A stretch of DNA of 64,000 bases from Pseudomonas sp. RIT623 (GCF_004519305.1 NZ_SOZA01000008.1:1-64000), one strand, 5' to 3'; positions 1 through 10,995 are shown, counted from the stretch's first letter. Notes: generated from the sequence alone by a model not told the origin. Numbers and translations: made by a program.

Positions 1-245
1 GGAACCAAAAACCGTGCGCTCCATTCATCCGGCCCCTGCGCTTCGCTCCGGGGTTCCCTCACTCCGGCCTTGCTCCCGGGAGGACCGCGCTGTAGGGCCC
101 ATCCTGGGCCCCAGCGCTTGACGGGCATCCATGCCCGTCACCTCCCTGCGCAAGGCCTGCGTTCGGCCTCCTGAAGTCGCGAAGTTACGAGCGGCGCTTG
201 CACTGGCGCAGCTGTCGCTCGCTGGGGTTGGCGCTAGCCTTTTGA

Positions 246-304
<59 letters not shown>

Positions 305-316
305 CGCCATCAGCCG

Positions 317-1252
317 TCAGCCTCGTTCCCACATCGATCTGAAACCTTGCGCTTCCTCCACCAGCCAGTCATGCACCGCCCGTGCGCCTGGCTGGTTCAA
401 CCCACCCGGCGGGTACAGCAGCACATAGCGCTTGTGGTTGGCGATCGGCACGCCGAACGGCACGATCAAGGCGCCACGCTCGAGCTCGTCGTTGAGCAGC
501 GTGCGCCGGGCGATGGCCACGCCGATGCCGGCAATGGCCGCCTCGATGGTCAGGTGGTTGCGGTTGAACGTATGTCCACGCCGCACGTCCAGCCCGGCGG
601 CACCGATACCGTCGAGGTAAAACTCCCATTCCGCGTACTCCGAGCTGCCGCGCCAGGCAGTGATGTCGTGCAGCAGCGGATAGTGGGCCAGGTCGGCCGG
701 GCCATGCAGCGGCGGGCGGCCACGCAATAGTGCCGGGGAGCAGACCGGGAAGATCTGCTCGTCCAGCAGCGGAGTGGAGAGCATGCCCGGGTAGCTGCCG
801 TCGTTGAGGTCGATGGCCAGGTCGAAGTCCTGCGGATGCAGGGCCTGGTTGCTGTCCTCGGCCACCAGGCGCAGTTCGATGTCCGGGTAGCGCTGCTGGA
901 AGCGCGGCAGGCGCGGCGTCAGCCATTTGGCCAGGAACGAGGGGATCGAGCGCAGGCGCAGGGTACCGCGGATTTCGCCAGCATCCAGGCGCAGCAGTTC
1001 GGCTTCGATGCTGCCGTAGGCCTCGGCCACGGTCTGGGCCAGACGCTGCCCCTCGGCCGACAGCTCGACCCCACGGGCACGACGCAGGAACAGGCGAAAG
1101 CCCAGGCGCTCCTCGAGCTGGCGCATCTGCTGGCTGACCGCGCCGGGAGTGATGTGCAGTTCCTCGGCGCAGCGGGTGAACGACAGGTGCCGCGCGGCGC
1201 AGGAAAACACATGCAGCCAGACGAACACCTGGCCATTGAGCGGCCCTTTCAT
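317..1252 (-). CDS. LysR-family transcriptional regulator (GcvA-like), divergent from sdaA
   Basis: This 311-aa protein has the usual LysR length and layout. A winged helix-turn-helix occupies about residues 8-65 (FTRCAEELHITPGAVSQQMRQL), and an effector domain of the periplasmic-binding type fills roughly 90-300. The Trp/Gly-rich effector segment and the HTH wording resemble GcvA/AmpR-type members. It is transcribed away from the L-serine dehydratase gene and the two share the 146-bp gap at 1253-1398, the classic arrangement for a LysR protein controlling its divergent neighbour. Regulation of serine use is inferred from position only. The family is clear; the effector is unknown. Confidence 0.9.
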   Translation of the reverse strand: MKGPLNGQVFVWLHVFSCAARHLSFTRCAEELHITPGAVSQQMRQLEERLGFRLFLRRARGVELSAEGQRLAQTVAEAYGSIEAELLRLDAGEIRGTLRLRSIPSFLAKWLTPRLPRFQQRYPDIELRLVAEDSNQALHPQDFDLAIDLNDGSYPGMLSTPLLDEQIFPVCSPALLRGRPPLHGPADLAHYPLLHDITAWRGSSEYAEWEFYLDGIGAAGLDVRRGHTFNRNHLTIEAAIAGIGVAIARRTLLNDELERGALIVPFGVPIANHKRYVLLYPPGGLNQPGARAVHDWLVEEAQGFRSMWERG

Positions 1253-1398
1253 CGTTTAGTCCTGCTAAAGGCTTGTGTAGGAAGTTTCGTTGGTCAAGCC
1301 GACCTGAGCGCGGCAGTATCGCGCAACTTTGTAATACCGTTCAATTTTTTCAGAGAGCCATGGCGTGTTTCTGTTGTGCGTCATGGTCAGGCATTAGC

Positions 1399-2775
1399 AT
1401 GGCTATCAGTGTTTTCGACCTTTTCAAGATTGGCATCGGCCCGTCCAGCTCCCACACCGTCGGCCCGATGCGCGCCACCGCGACCTTCGCCCAGGCCCTG
1501 CGTGAACAAGGCCTGCTGGCCCAGGTGACGCGGGTCGAGGTGCGCCTGTATGGCTCGCTGTCGGCCACTGGCGTGGGGCATGCCACCGACCGCGCGTGCC
1601 TGCTGGGGTTGATGGGCCAGTGGCCCGACCGTATCGACCCGCAGAGCATCGAGCCACGCATCGACCAACTGATGCAGGAAAACTGCCTGCTGCTCGATGG
1701 CAGCCATCCAGTCGAATTCCAGTATGCCCGCGACATGCGCCTGCTCGACGAGAATCTGGCCTACCATCCCAATGCCATGACCGTCGAAAGCTTCGCCGGC
1801 CAGGCCAGCCTGTTCAGCCAGACCTATTATTCGGTCGGTGGCGGTTTTATTGTCGAGGCTAGCGAGATCGAGGCGCCGCAGGGTGGGGGTGGGCAGGTCG
1901 AGCTGCCTTACGAGTTTTCCAGCGGTGCCGAACTGCTGGCCCTGTGCAAGGCCCACAACCTCAGCGTCAGCCAGCTGATGCTGGCCAACGAATGCGCCTG
2001 GCGGCCAGAAAGCGAAGTGCGCGAAGGGCTGCTGAAGATCTGGGCGGCGATGGGCGAGTGCGTCAGTAACGGCCTGCGCAACGAGGGCATCCTGCCCGGT
2101 GGGCTCAAGGTCAAGCGCCGTGCCGCGCGCCTGCACCGCAGCTTGCAGGAACTGGGCAAGCCCAACGTGATCGGCTCGACCCTCAGCGCCATGGAGTGGG
2201 TCAACTTGTTCGCCCTGGCGGTCAATGAAGAGAACGCCGCTGGCGGGCGCATGGTCACCGCGCCCACCAACGGTGCGGCAGGGATCATCCCGGCGGTGCT
2301 GCATTACTACATGAAGTTCAATCCCGGTGCCTGCGACGACGACGTGGTGGCGTTCCTGCTGGCCGCCGCCGCGGTGGGCATCCTGTGCAAGAAGAACGCC
2401 TCGATTTCCGGTGCCGAAGTCGGTTGCCAGGGCGAGGTCGGTTCGGCCTGCTCGATGGCCGCCGCCGGCTTGGCCGAGGTGCTGGGCGCCACCGCGCCGC
2501 AACTGGAGAACGCCGCCGAGATCGCCCTGGAGCACAACCTGGGGCTGACCTGCGACCCGGTCGGTGGCCTGGTGCAGATTCCCTGCATCGAGCGCAACGC
2601 GATCGCCGCGGTGAAGGCGATCAATGCCGTGCAGATGGCCCTGCGCGGCGATGGCGAGCACTTCATTTCCCTGGACCGGGTAATCCGCACCATGCGCGAC
2701 ACTGGTGCCGACATGCATGCCAACTACAAGGAAACCTCCCGCGGCGGCCTGGCCGTCGCTTTCGTCGAGTGCTGA
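1399..2775 (+). CDS. sdaA: L-serine dehydratase (L-serine ammonia-lyase), single-chain iron-sulfur type
   Basis: The enzyme converts L-serine to pyruvate and ammonia using an oxygen-labile [4Fe-4S] cluster. Starting at the ATG at 1399 ([20 protein letters not shown]) gives 458 aa, the normal length of the one-chain bacterial enzyme. An upstream TTG at 1273 would add 42 unrelated residues. Visible signatures are [11 protein letters not shown] at about residues 14-24 (beta domain) and, in the alpha domain, the cysteine-bearing stretches [19 protein letters not shown] and [10 protein letters not shown], whose cysteines are the expected cluster ligands. A serine-type transporter follows 165 bp downstream on the same strand, so the two probably form a serine uptake-and-deamination unit controlled by the divergent LysR protein. 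Confidence 0.95.
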   Translation: MAISVFDLFKIGIGPSSSHTVGPMRATATFAQALREQGLLAQVTRVEVRLYGSLSATGVGHATDRACLLGLMGQWPDRIDPQSIEPRIDQLMQENCLLLDGSHPVEFQYARDMRLLDENLAYHPNAMTVESFAGQASLFSQTYYSVGGGFIVEASEIEAPQGGGGQVELPYEFSSGAELLALCKAHNLSVSQLMLANECAWRPESEVREGLLKIWAAMGECVSNGLRNEGILPGGLKVKRRAARLHRSLQELGKPNVIGSTLSAMEWVNLFALAVNEENAAGGRMVTAPTNGAAGIIPAVLHYYMKFNPGACDDDVVAFLLAAAAVGILCKKNASISGAEVGCQGEVGSACSMAAAGLAEVLGATAPQLENAAEIALEHNLGLTCDPVGGLVQIPCIERNAIAAVKAINAVQMALRGDGEHFISLDRVIRTMRDTGADMHANYKETSRGGLAVAFVEC

Positions 2776-2940
2776 AAAACACGCGCTGACTGCATGGGAG
2801 CGGCGGTGCGCCGATGCGACTTGCCCGGCGATGGCAAACCCATCGCGGGGCTAGCCTGCTCCCTCGCAGTGCCCCGCAAACCTGAATGAACCTGCAATAC
2901 CCGCTGTACCTGCGACAAAAACAACTACAAGGCGATACCC

Positions 2941-4242
2941 ATGACTGATGTACAAAGCACCACGCGCATGCGTGCGGATTCTGCTGCCCCGGCTGCGGGC
3001 TCGACCACCTGGAACCGTCACGACACCACCTGGGCCCTGGGCCTGTATGGCACGGCCATCGGCGCCGGCACCCTGTTCCTGCCGATCAACGCCGGGGTTG
3101 GTGGTTTCTGGCCATTGCTGATCCTGGCACTGCTGGCCTTCCCGATGACCTTCTTCGCCCACCGCGCCCTGACCCGCTTCGTGCTGTCCGGGCGCAAGGG
3201 CGGCAACGAAGACATCACCGAGGTGGTCGAAGAGCACTTCGGCACGGGTGCCGGCAAGCTGATCACCTTGCTGTACTTCTTTGCCATCTTCCCGATCTTG
3301 CTGGTTTACAGCGTTGCGCTGACCAATACCCTGACCAGCTTCTTCGAGCATCAGTTGCACATCGAGCCGCCGCCCCGGGCCTTGCTCGCGTTGCTGCTGA
3401 TCTGCGGGCTTATGATCGTGGTGCGCTGTGGCCAGCAGATCATCGTCAAGGCCATGAGCGTGCTGGTCTATCCCTTCGTCGCCTCGCTGCTGTTGCTGGC
3501 CCTGAGCCTGATCCCCAACTGGAATGGCGCCTTCTTCGCCCAGGCCAACGAGGGCTTGAGCGCCTCGAAACTGCTGCTGACCCTGTGGCTGGCGATTCCG
3601 GTGATGGTGTTCTCGTTCAACCACTCACCGATCATCTCGGCCTTCGCCGTCGACCAGAAGCACCGCTACGGTGGCGATGCCGACCGCAAGAGCGGCCGCA
3701 CCCTGGCCACCGCCCACGTGATGATGGTGCTGACGGTGATGTTCTTCTGCTTCAGTTGCGTGCTGGCCCTGAGTCCCGGCGACCTGGCCGCGGCCAAGGC
3801 GCAGAACATCTCGATTCTGTCGTACCTGGCCAACCACTTCCAGACCCCGGTGATCGCTTTCGTCGCGCCGCTGATCGCCCTGGTGGCGATCACCAAGTCG
3901 TTCCTGGGCCACTACATCGGTGCCAGCGAAGGCTTCCAGGGCATGATCGTCAAGAGTCTGCGCGGGCGTGGCAAAGCCTGGCCGGCCAAGCGCCTGGAGC
4001 GCGTCACGGCGCTGTTCATGGTGCTGACCTGCTGGGCGGTGGCGACCCTGAACCCGAGCATCCTTGGGCTGATCGAGAGCCTGGGCGGCCCAGTGATCGC
4101 CTGCCTGTTGTTCCTGATGCCGATGTACGCCGTGCACCGGGTGCCGGCGCTGCGCCAGTATTCGGGGCGGCTGTCGAATGTGTTCGTGGTGCTGATCGGC
4201 CTGATCACGCTGTCGGCGATTTTCTACAGTTTCATCGCCTGA
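2941..4242 (+). CDS. sdaC: Serine/hydroxy-amino-acid transporter, HAAAP family (SdaC-like)
   Basis: This 433-aa inner-membrane protein has about 11 hydrophobic segments starting near residue 30 (TTWALGLYGTAIGAGTLFLP). That first segment, with its GxAIGAGxLFLP pattern, is typical of the hydroxy/aromatic amino acid permease family that includes E. coli SdaC (proton-serine symport). The length is normal. Its place just downstream of the serine dehydratase supports serine import feeding deamination, although threonine or a related amino acid cannot be excluded from sequence. The gap between the two genes holds imperfect palindromic sequence, so it may have its own mRNA processing or promoter. Confidence 0.88.
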   Translation: MTDVQSTTRMRADSAAPAAGSTTWNRHDTTWALGLYGTAIGAGTLFLPINAGVGGFWPLLILALLAFPMTFFAHRALTRFVLSGRKGGNEDITEVVEEHFGTGAGKLITLLYFFAIFPILLVYSVALTNTLTSFFEHQLHIEPPPRALLALLLICGLMIVVRCGQQIIVKAMSVLVYPFVASLLLLALSLIPNWNGAFFAQANEGLSASKLLLTLWLAIPVMVFSFNHSPIISAFAVDQKHRYGGDADRKSGRTLATAHVMMVLTVMFFCFSCVLALSPGDLAAAKAQNISILSYLANHFQTPVIAFVAPLIALVAITKSFLGHYIGASEGFQGMIVKSLRGRGKAWPAKRLERVTALFMVLTCWAVATLNPSILGLIESLGGPVIACLLFLMPMYAVHRVPALRQYSGRLSNVFVVLIGLITLSAIFYSFIA

Positions 4243-4256
4243 GGCGCTAAAGCATC

Positions 4257-4311
4257 GCGGGACAAACTCGCCCCGACGTCATGATCCGGACGTGGGGTGA
4301 GTTTGTCCCGC
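4257..4311. terminator. Long inverted repeat, probable bidirectional terminator
   Basis: GCGGGACAAACTCGCCCC pairs with GGGGTGAGTTTGTCCCGC with a single mismatch, and the central segment around GACGTC can pair further. It sits between the convergent sdaC-like and DUF3313 genes, so it most likely ends both transcripts. No strong T-tract follows. Confidence 0.6.
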
Positions 4312-4342
4312 GCGGGTTTCACCGCTCAGGCGCTGTGCACCC

Positions 4343-5020
4343 TCACTTGGCTTTCTGTCGCAGGGCCACGAAGCTGCGGCGCATGTCGCTAGCCCAGCCA
4401 TCGAGCACCGGTTTGACGTCGTTCAGGGTCAACTGGGTGGTCTTGTTCTCCAGTTCCTTGCCGCTGCCTTTGCGCACCACCTGGGCCACGACCTTCTGGC
4501 TGGCAGCGTCGAGGAAAGCCGCTTCCACGGCGATGTCGACTTGCTGGTCGCGGCCACCGGCGGCGGTGTTGACCGCGGCGGCGACCAGTGCGATAGGGAT
4601 CACTTCATAAGGTTTTAGGCCTTCCGTGCTGGTGGACACGGCGGTGATCGCCGGGCGCACCACGATGGTATTCGGCCCGGGGGTCTTGACCAGGGTCAGC
4701 ACGCTGCCCAGCTCCCGGCGCATCGCATCGTTGAAGTAGCGGGTGATTTCTTGCAGGGTCTGCGCCGAGATCACGTCGGTGGGCTGGGGCTTGGGATAGA
4801 ACTGGCTCGGTTCGATGAACACCTTGGTGTACTGGCTGGCCTTCACGTCCGGGTCGATCCAGCGCATCACCGGCGCGCCGGAGACGCTTTCGGCCGGCTT
4901 CAGGCGACTGTAGTCCTTGAGAAACCCGGAATAGTCCTTGGGATCGACACGGTTGCTGGAGCAGGCAACCAGGGCCAACAAAGCAGCGCACAGCAGGGTG
5001 GTGCGAGGCAGGTGCTTCAT
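4343..5020 (-). CDS. DUF3313-family lipoprotein
   Basis: The chosen start (ATG with A at 5020) gives MKHLPRTTLLCAALLALVACSS, a lipoprotein signal with the lipobox LVAC. A more upstream ATG at 5035 adds only MDLVI and spoils the basic N-terminus. The mature part of about 205 aa has the DUF3313 look: a YSGFL.DYS..L opening, a Tyr/Lys-rich beta section and a small hydrophobic stretch with IALVAAAVNTAAGG. Function is unknown. Members are exported and presumably outer-membrane anchored. It is single and convergent to the serine transporter, and nothing nearby suggests a pathway. Confidence 0.85.
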   Translation of the reverse strand: MKHLPRTTLLCAALLALVACSSNRVDPKDYSGFLKDYSRLKPAESVSGAPVMRWIDPDVKASQYTKVFIEPSQFYPKPQPTDVISAQTLQEITRYFNDAMRRELGSVLTLVKTPGPNTIVVRPAITAVSTSTEGLKPYEVIPIALVAAAVNTAAGGRDQQVDIAVEAAFLDAASQKVVAQVVRKGSGKELENKTTQLTLNDVKPVLDGWASDMRRSFVALRQKAK

Positions 5021-5198
5021 GATGACGAGGTCCATGAGGGAAGGGGCCAGAACAACGCTAGCAGGTGGTGGGCCGAAGGCCAGCGTTCGGGTGTCGACGG
5101 TTGCCGTTTCCTACTGATCAACCTGATTGAGCTGACTATCCATTCGTCACTGATAGTGGAAAAGTATGCCCTTTACGGGTATGTTTCGAGTGTTGATC

Positions 5199-5573
5199 AT
5201 GGATGTCTACAAGCGTAGGGAGTTTGCCCGCTGGCAAGCCAGGGAGTGCTTGCCGGACCACCTGCTCTGCCGGGCAGTTGCAGAAATGCAGAGTGGGTTG
5301 TTTGACGCGAGTCTTGGCGGTTTATTGTTCAAGAAGCGCATTGCTGGCCTTTGCAGTGGCAAGCGAGGTGGTTACCGCACGCTACTGTCGGCTCGTATAG
5401 GCGATCGATATGTGTTCCTGCATGGATTTGCCAAAAGCGACCTGGCCAATGTCACGCCGGCCGAGCAAAAGGCCCTGCAGTTTACCGGCAAGGTATTTCT
5501 GGAATTATCACCCCACGCCCTGGCCAAGGCATTGGGCATTGGGCTGTGGGGTATTGATGGAGGTCCACTGTGA
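5199..5573 (+). CDS. Type II toxin, RelE/HigB superfamily (COG4737-like)
   Basis: This 124-aa basic protein contains FARWQARECLPDHLLCRAVAEM near the N-terminus, then GGLLFKKRIAGLCSGKRGGYRT and a YVFLHGFAKSD segment. That order (Lys/Arg-rich hairpin, GKRGGxRT, aromatic beta strand ending in GF.K.) is characteristic of the COG4737 branch of RelE/HigB toxins, which act as mRNA interferases on the ribosome. I start it at ATG 5199; an in-frame ATG at 5166 adds 11 residues that do not fit the family. Its stop overlaps the start of the downstream HTH gene by 4 bp, the toxin-first order usual for higBA. Ribosome-dependent activity is a family inference. Confidence 0.85.
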   Translation: MDVYKRREFARWQARECLPDHLLCRAVAEMQSGLFDASLGGLLFKKRIAGLCSGKRGGYRTLLSARIGDRYVFLHGFAKSDLANVTPAEQKALQFTGKVFLELSPHALAKALGIGLWGIDGGPL

Positions 5574-5875
5574 CCAGCAAACTCATTGAGTCGTTGCGTG
5601 CCGACCTGTCGGCCCTGGAGCAGGCCGGTGCTGTCGGCAAGGTCACGCTGAGGGACTTCGAGGCGATCTGCCCGGCTCCGGTGCGAGCGTTCACTGCCCA
5701 GGACATCCGCCACCTGCGTGAAGCCCTTAACTTCAGCCAACCGGTGTTCGCCCTGCACCTGCACACCAGCGCATCGACAGTGCGCAAATGGGAGCAGGGC
5801 GAAACACGCCCGGCCGGGCCGGCCTTGAAGCTGCTGAACATCATTGCCGACAAGGGGCTGCAGGCCATTCTTTGA
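5570..5875 (+). CDS. HTH antitoxin, HigA/XRE type (COG2944-like)
   Basis: This 101-aa protein starts with GTG inside the overlapping GTGA shared with the toxin stop. The C-terminal two thirds form an XRE helix-turn-helix (DIRHLREALNFSQPVFALHLH then TSASTVRKWEQGETRP), which is the DNA- and toxin-binding antitoxin pattern. Members repress their own operon, so the promoter upstream of 5199 is the expected operator. Translational coupling should keep toxin and antitoxin synthesis linked. The ORF ends 10 bp before the 3' end of the convergent oxidase gene. Confidence 0.85.
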   Translation: MTSKLIESLRADLSALEQAGAVGKVTLRDFEAICPAPVRAFTAQDIRHLREALNFSQPVFALHLHTSASTVRKWEQGETRPAGPALKLLNIIADKGLQAIL

Positions 5876-5885
5876 CGGTGGGCCG

Positions 5886-7181
5886 TCAGCCCAGTGTCTC
5901 GCGCAAGCGGTACCACAGCATTCCCAGCGCCAGCAGCGGCGAGCGCAGTGCCTTGCCGCCGGGGAAGGTCAGGTGCGGCACCGCGCGGAACACATCGAAG
6001 CCATGGCTTTGCTCGGTGGCGATGGCTTCGGCGAGCAGTTTCGCCGTCCAGTGGGTGACGTTCAGGCCATGCCCGGAGTAGCCCTGGGCATAGAACACGT
6101 TGGGGTGCTGGCTGAGCCGGCCGACCTGGGGGAAGCGGTTGGCGGTGATGCCGATCATGCCGCCCCACTGGTAGTCCAGACGTACCTCGGCCAGTTGCGG
6201 GAACACCTTGAGCACCTTGGGCCGCATGTAGGCGCCGATGTCCTTGGGGTCGCGTCCGGAATAGTGGCAGGCGCCCCCGAACAGCAGGCGGTTGTCGGCG
6301 GTCAGGCGGTAGTAGTCCAGGCCCACTTTCTGGTCGCATAGCGCCATGTTCTGCGGGATCAGCGTGCGCGCCAGGCCTTCGGGCAGTGGCTCGGTCGCCA
6401 CCACGTAGCTGCCCGCCGGCAGCACCTTGCCAGTCAAGCGTGGCTCCAGTTCGTCGAGGTGGGCGTTGCAGCCGAGTACCAGGCTCTGCGCGCGCACCTT
6501 GCCGCGGGCGGTGTGCAGGGTGACCGTACTGCCTTGTTCGATGCGCAGTACCGGGCTTTGCTCGAAGATGCGCACCCCCAGGCCATGGGCGGCGTGGGCT
6601 TCGCCCTGGACCAGGTCGAGCGGGTGCAGATGGCCCGAGCCCATGTCGACCAGGCCACCGGCGTACAGGTCGCTGGCGACGATCTCGTGCATGCGCTCGG
6701 GGCCGACCAGGTGGGTCTCATGCGGATAGTCCAGGTCGGCGAGGTCGCGTTGCTCGTCCTCGAATGCGGCGAACTGGGCAGGAGTGTTGGCCAGCTCGCA
6801 GAACCCCCAGCGCAGGTCGCAGTCGATGCCATATTGCGCGATACGGCGGGCGACCAGCGCCACCGAGTCGATGCCGGCCTGCTTGAGGTAACGCACGCCC
6901 TCCTGGCCGACGTGCCGGGCAAAGCCCGAGACGTCATGGCCGATGCCGCGGATCAGTTGCCCGCCATTGCGCCCGCTGGCGCCCCAACCGATGCGGCGGG
7001 CCTCCAGCAGGATCACCGAGAGGCCGCGCTCGGCCAGCTCCAGGGCGGTGTTGACCCCGGTCAGGCCGCCGCCGACCACGCAGACATCGACCTGCAGGTC
7101 CTGGTCCAGCGTGGGGTAGGTCGTGCCCTGACGCGCGCTGGCGGCGTAGTAGGACGCGGTGTGTTCATTCATCTGTGGCAT
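5886..7181 (-). CDS. FAD-dependent amine oxidoreductase, PuuB-like (gamma-glutamylputrescine oxidase family)
   Basis: The protein is 431 aa, or 428 if the internal ATG at 7172 is used; neither start has a clear ribosome site. It has a DAO-type FAD fold: the dinucleotide motif VCVVGGGLTGVNTALELAERG at about residues 33-53 followed by GRNGGQLIRGIG, the usual PuuB signature. PuuB enzymes oxidise gamma-glutamylated amines to aldehydes plus ammonia and peroxide. The gene is directly downstream of a PotF-like binding protein and a PuuA-like ligase on the same strand, so the three form a probable gamma-glutamylation pathway for putrescine or a related amine. The exact amine is not determined here. 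A second paralogue lies at 57059-58357. Confidence 0.88.
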   Translation of the reverse strand: MPQMNEHTASYYAASARQGTTYPTLDQDLQVDVCVVGGGLTGVNTALELAERGLSVILLEARRIGWGASGRNGGQLIRGIGHDVSGFARHVGQEGVRYLKQAGIDSVALVARRIAQYGIDCDLRWGFCELANTPAQFAAFEDEQRDLADLDYPHETHLVGPERMHEIVASDLYAGGLVDMGSGHLHPLDLVQGEAHAAHGLGVRIFEQSPVLRIEQGSTVTLHTARGKVRAQSLVLGCNAHLDELEPRLTGKVLPAGSYVVATEPLPEGLARTLIPQNMALCDQKVGLDYYRLTADNRLLFGGACHYSGRDPKDIGAYMRPKVLKVFPQLAEVRLDYQWGGMIGITANRFPQVGRLSQHPNVFYAQGYSGHGLNVTHWTAKLLAEAIATEQSHGFDVFRAVPHLTFPGGKALRSPLLALGMLWYRLRETLG

Positions 7182-7194
7182 GGGCGGGCTCGGC

Positions 7195-8415
<1,221 letters not shown>

Positions 8416-9774
8416 TCAGACGCTGAGCAGCAGGAACTCCCGCTCCCACGAACTGATCACGCGCTTGAAGTTTTCGTGCTCGGCACGCTTGACCGCCACG
8501 TAGCCCTGGACGAATTGCTGGCCCAGGTACTGGCGCACCACCTCGCAGTCCTCCATGTGTTGCAAGGCGTCCTCGATGGTGATCGGCAGGCGCAGGTTGC
8601 GCCGCTCGTAGGCGCGACCTTGCACCGGGGCGCTCGGCTCGAGTCGTTCGACCATGCCGATGTAACCGCACAACAGGCTCGCGGCGATGGCCAGGTAGGG
8701 GTTGGCGTCGGCGCCCGGCAGGCGGTTTTCCACGCGCATGGCCTCGGGGCTGGAGGTTGGCACGCGCAGCCCGGCGGTGCGGTTTTCCTCGCCCCACTCG
8801 ACGTTCACCGGCGCCGAAGTGTCGGGCAGGAAGCGGCGGAACGAATTGACGTTCGGCGCGAACATCGGCAGCAGCTTGGGGATGTACTTCTGCAGGCCAC
8901 CGATGTGGTGCAGGAACAATTCGCTCATGCTGCCGTCTTCGTTGGCGAAGATAGGCTTGCCACTGGCGATGTCGATCACGCTCTGGTGCAGGTGCATGGC
9001 GCTGCCCGGTTCGTCGGTGATCGGCTTGGCCATGAAGGTGGCGGCGACATTGTGCTTGAGCGCCGCCTCGCGCATCGTGCGTTTGAATACGGTGATCTGG
9101 TCGGCCAGGTCCAGGGCATCGCCGTGGCGGAAGTTGATCTCCATCTGCGCCGGGCCGTCTTCGTGGATCAGCGTATCCAGGTCCAGGCCTTGCAGTTCGC
9201 ACCAGTCGTAGACGTCTTCGAACAGTGGGTCGAATTCGTTGGCCGCGTCGATGGAGAACGACTGGCGACCACTTTCGGCGCGGCCCGAACGGCCCATTGG
9301 CACTTGCAGCGGCAGGTCCGGGTCTTCGCAGCGCTGGGTCAGGTAGAACTCCATCTCCGGCGCGACGATCGGCTGCCAACCCTTGTCGGCGTAAAGCTTG
9401 AGCACTTTTTTCAGGACGTTGCGCGGCGACAGCTCGATGGGCTTGCCCTGTTTGTCGAAGGTGTCGTGGATGACGATGGCGGTCGGTTCGATGGCCCAGG
9501 GGATCTGGTATACCGCCGTGGGGTCGGGGCGGCAGACCATGTCGATGTCGGCGGCGTCGAGCAGGCTGTAGTAGATGTCGTCATCGACGTAGTCGCCGGT
9601 GACGGTCTGCAGCAGCACGCTTTCAGGCAGGCGCATGCCGCGCTCGTGGAGGAACTTGGCGGTCGGGGCGATCTTGCCGCGGGCGATGCCGGTCAGGTCG
9701 CTGATCACGCATTCGACTTCGGTGATCCGGTGTTCTTTCAGCCAGGTGGACAGCTGATCGAAGGGGGCGTTCAT
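8416..9774 (-). CDS. Glutamine-synthetase-family ligase, gamma-glutamylputrescine synthetase-like (PuuA)
   Basis: The 452-aa reading begins at 9774 (MNAPFDQLSTWLKEHRITEVEC) behind a clear AGAGG site; a longer upstream reading has no family support. Glutamine synthetase features are present: the N-terminal beta-grasp with VISDLTGIARGK, the metal-binding PEMEFYL segment, GPAQMEINFRHGDAL, and NSFRRFLPDTSAPVNVEWGEENRTAGLRVP. PuuA-type enzymes join glutamate to an amine using ATP. Wording and context (binding protein plus PuuB-like oxidase downstream, divergent AraC regulator) fit an amine rather than ammonia as substrate. Whether that amine is putrescine, ethanolamine or another is open. Confidence 0.88.
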   Translation of the reverse strand: MNAPFDQLSTWLKEHRITEVECVISDLTGIARGKIAPTAKFLHERGMRLPESVLLQTVTGDYVDDDIYYSLLDAADIDMVCRPDPTAVYQIPWAIEPTAIVIHDTFDKQGKPIELSPRNVLKKVLKLYADKGWQPIVAPEMEFYLTQRCEDPDLPLQVPMGRSGRAESGRQSFSIDAANEFDPLFEDVYDWCELQGLDLDTLIHEDGPAQMEINFRHGDALDLADQITVFKRTMREAALKHNVAATFMAKPITDEPGSAMHLHQSVIDIASGKPIFANEDGSMSELFLHHIGGLQKYIPKLLPMFAPNVNSFRRFLPDTSAPVNVEWGEENRTAGLRVPTSSPEAMRVENRLPGADANPYLAIAASLLCGYIGMVERLEPSAPVQGRAYERRNLRLPITIEDALQHMEDCEVVRQYLGQQFVQGYVAVKRAEHENFKRVISSWEREFLLLSV

Positions 9775-9937
9775 ACAGACCTCTTGGTTGGGTTGTTGTG
9801 GTGGGACGCAAGGCGCGCTGTGCCGTGGGGCACTTCCCACAGGTGACGCTGAGGGCTATCTTGGGCGCAGCCCCGCGGGGCGATCTATCCACTTTCTTCG
9901 CTGTTTAATGCACCAAAAGAGTGCAATAGGACCGTGC

Positions 9938-10840
9938 GTGAATACGCCAACCGCCTTGCAGGTCCAGGATTTACGGACCACCGATGTGACCGAGCAGATC
10001 CGCGCCACCCCAGGTTGGCAGCAGCAGTACCGGCAGATGTCCCCGGGGCATTTCAACGGGCAGTTGCGCTGGCTCGAGCTGGAGGGCGTGGAGGTCTACG
10101 AAGAGCGCCTGAACACCCGGGTCGAGCAGTTTTTCCGGGCGCCGAGTGGTGCCTTGGCGTTCTGCTTCGACCGCAGCGAGAACAGCCTGTACCTGCTCAA
10201 CGAAGACAGCCGCAATATCTGGATCACCCCGGAGAACTACCAGGAGGTGGCGGTGGTGTTCGAACAGCCGTTCCTGGCCAGCCATGGCCTGGACCTGGAG
10301 CGCTTGCGCGGGCTGTTCATGGTGCCGCTGAGCTGCCAGCAGAACGCCCTGTTCGGCAACTGGCTGAGCGCCACGCTGACGCGCCTGGGGCAGGCTGAGC
10401 GCCCGCTGGAGGGGCGGGTGCTGGCCGAGCAACTGCTGGAGGACTGCCTGTTCATCCTCGACAACGCCGGCCAGCGCCTGCAAGGCCAGGCCCTGGGGCG
10501 GCGCGACGAGGAACGGGCGATCATGCGCCGAGTCAGCGAATGGGCCGCCGATTGCCCGGAGGAAACCCTCAACCTGCTGGAGCTGGCCCGGGTTGCCGGG
10601 GTCTCGTTGCGCCAGTTGCAGCAGGCGTTCAAGGCCTTCACCGGCTTGCCGCCGGCGCACTGGCTGCGTTTGCGCAGGCTCAATGGCGCGCGGCGCGATC
10701 TGCTGCGCGAAGACGGCGTGACGGTAGCCGAAGTGGCCATGCGTTGGTCGTTCTGGCACCTGGGGCGGTTTTCCGAGAGTTATCGGCAGCTGTTTCGCGA
10801 GTTGCCGAGCGAGACGCTGCGACGGCCCCGCGGGTTTTGA
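9938..10840 (+). CDS. AraC-family transcriptional regulator divergent from the amine ligase operon
   Basis: I prefer the GTG at 9938 (VNTPTALQVQDL) because AGGA sits 6 bp upstream, giving 300 aa. An ATG at 9908 would add 10 residues but lacks a ribosome site. The C-terminal 100 residues carry a double helix-turn-helix of AraC/XylS type (NLLELARVAGVSLRQLQQAF, then VTVAEVAMRWSFWHLGRFSESYRQLF). The N-terminal half resembles the sensor region of EutR/FeaR-type regulators, but no ligand motif is evident. It is transcribed away from the ligase gene across a 163-bp gap, so it probably activates that operon. Confidence 0.85.
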   Translation: MNTPTALQVQDLRTTDVTEQIRATPGWQQQYRQMSPGHFNGQLRWLELEGVEVYEERLNTRVEQFFRAPSGALAFCFDRSENSLYLLNEDSRNIWITPENYQEVAVVFEQPFLASHGLDLERLRGLFMVPLSCQQNALFGNWLSATLTRLGQAERPLEGRVLAEQLLEDCLFILDNAGQRLQGQALGRRDEERAIMRRVSEWAADCPEETLNLLELARVAGVSLRQLQQAFKAFTGLPPAHWLRLRRLNGARRDLLREDGVTVAEVAMRWSFWHLGRFSESYRQLFRELPSETLRRPRGF

Positions 10841-10995
10841 CGCGCGGGGGGAGCCGGTGCTCGGTCGCATAGGCGCCGAGTATCTAACGGTAGATCCCTC
10901 TCAACGCCAACAGCAGATGACGCCAAGCCATTTCTGACGCACACTGCCGAAAAATCCGATGCCTCGTCCCCACGAGACACCGCAGGAGCATGCCA

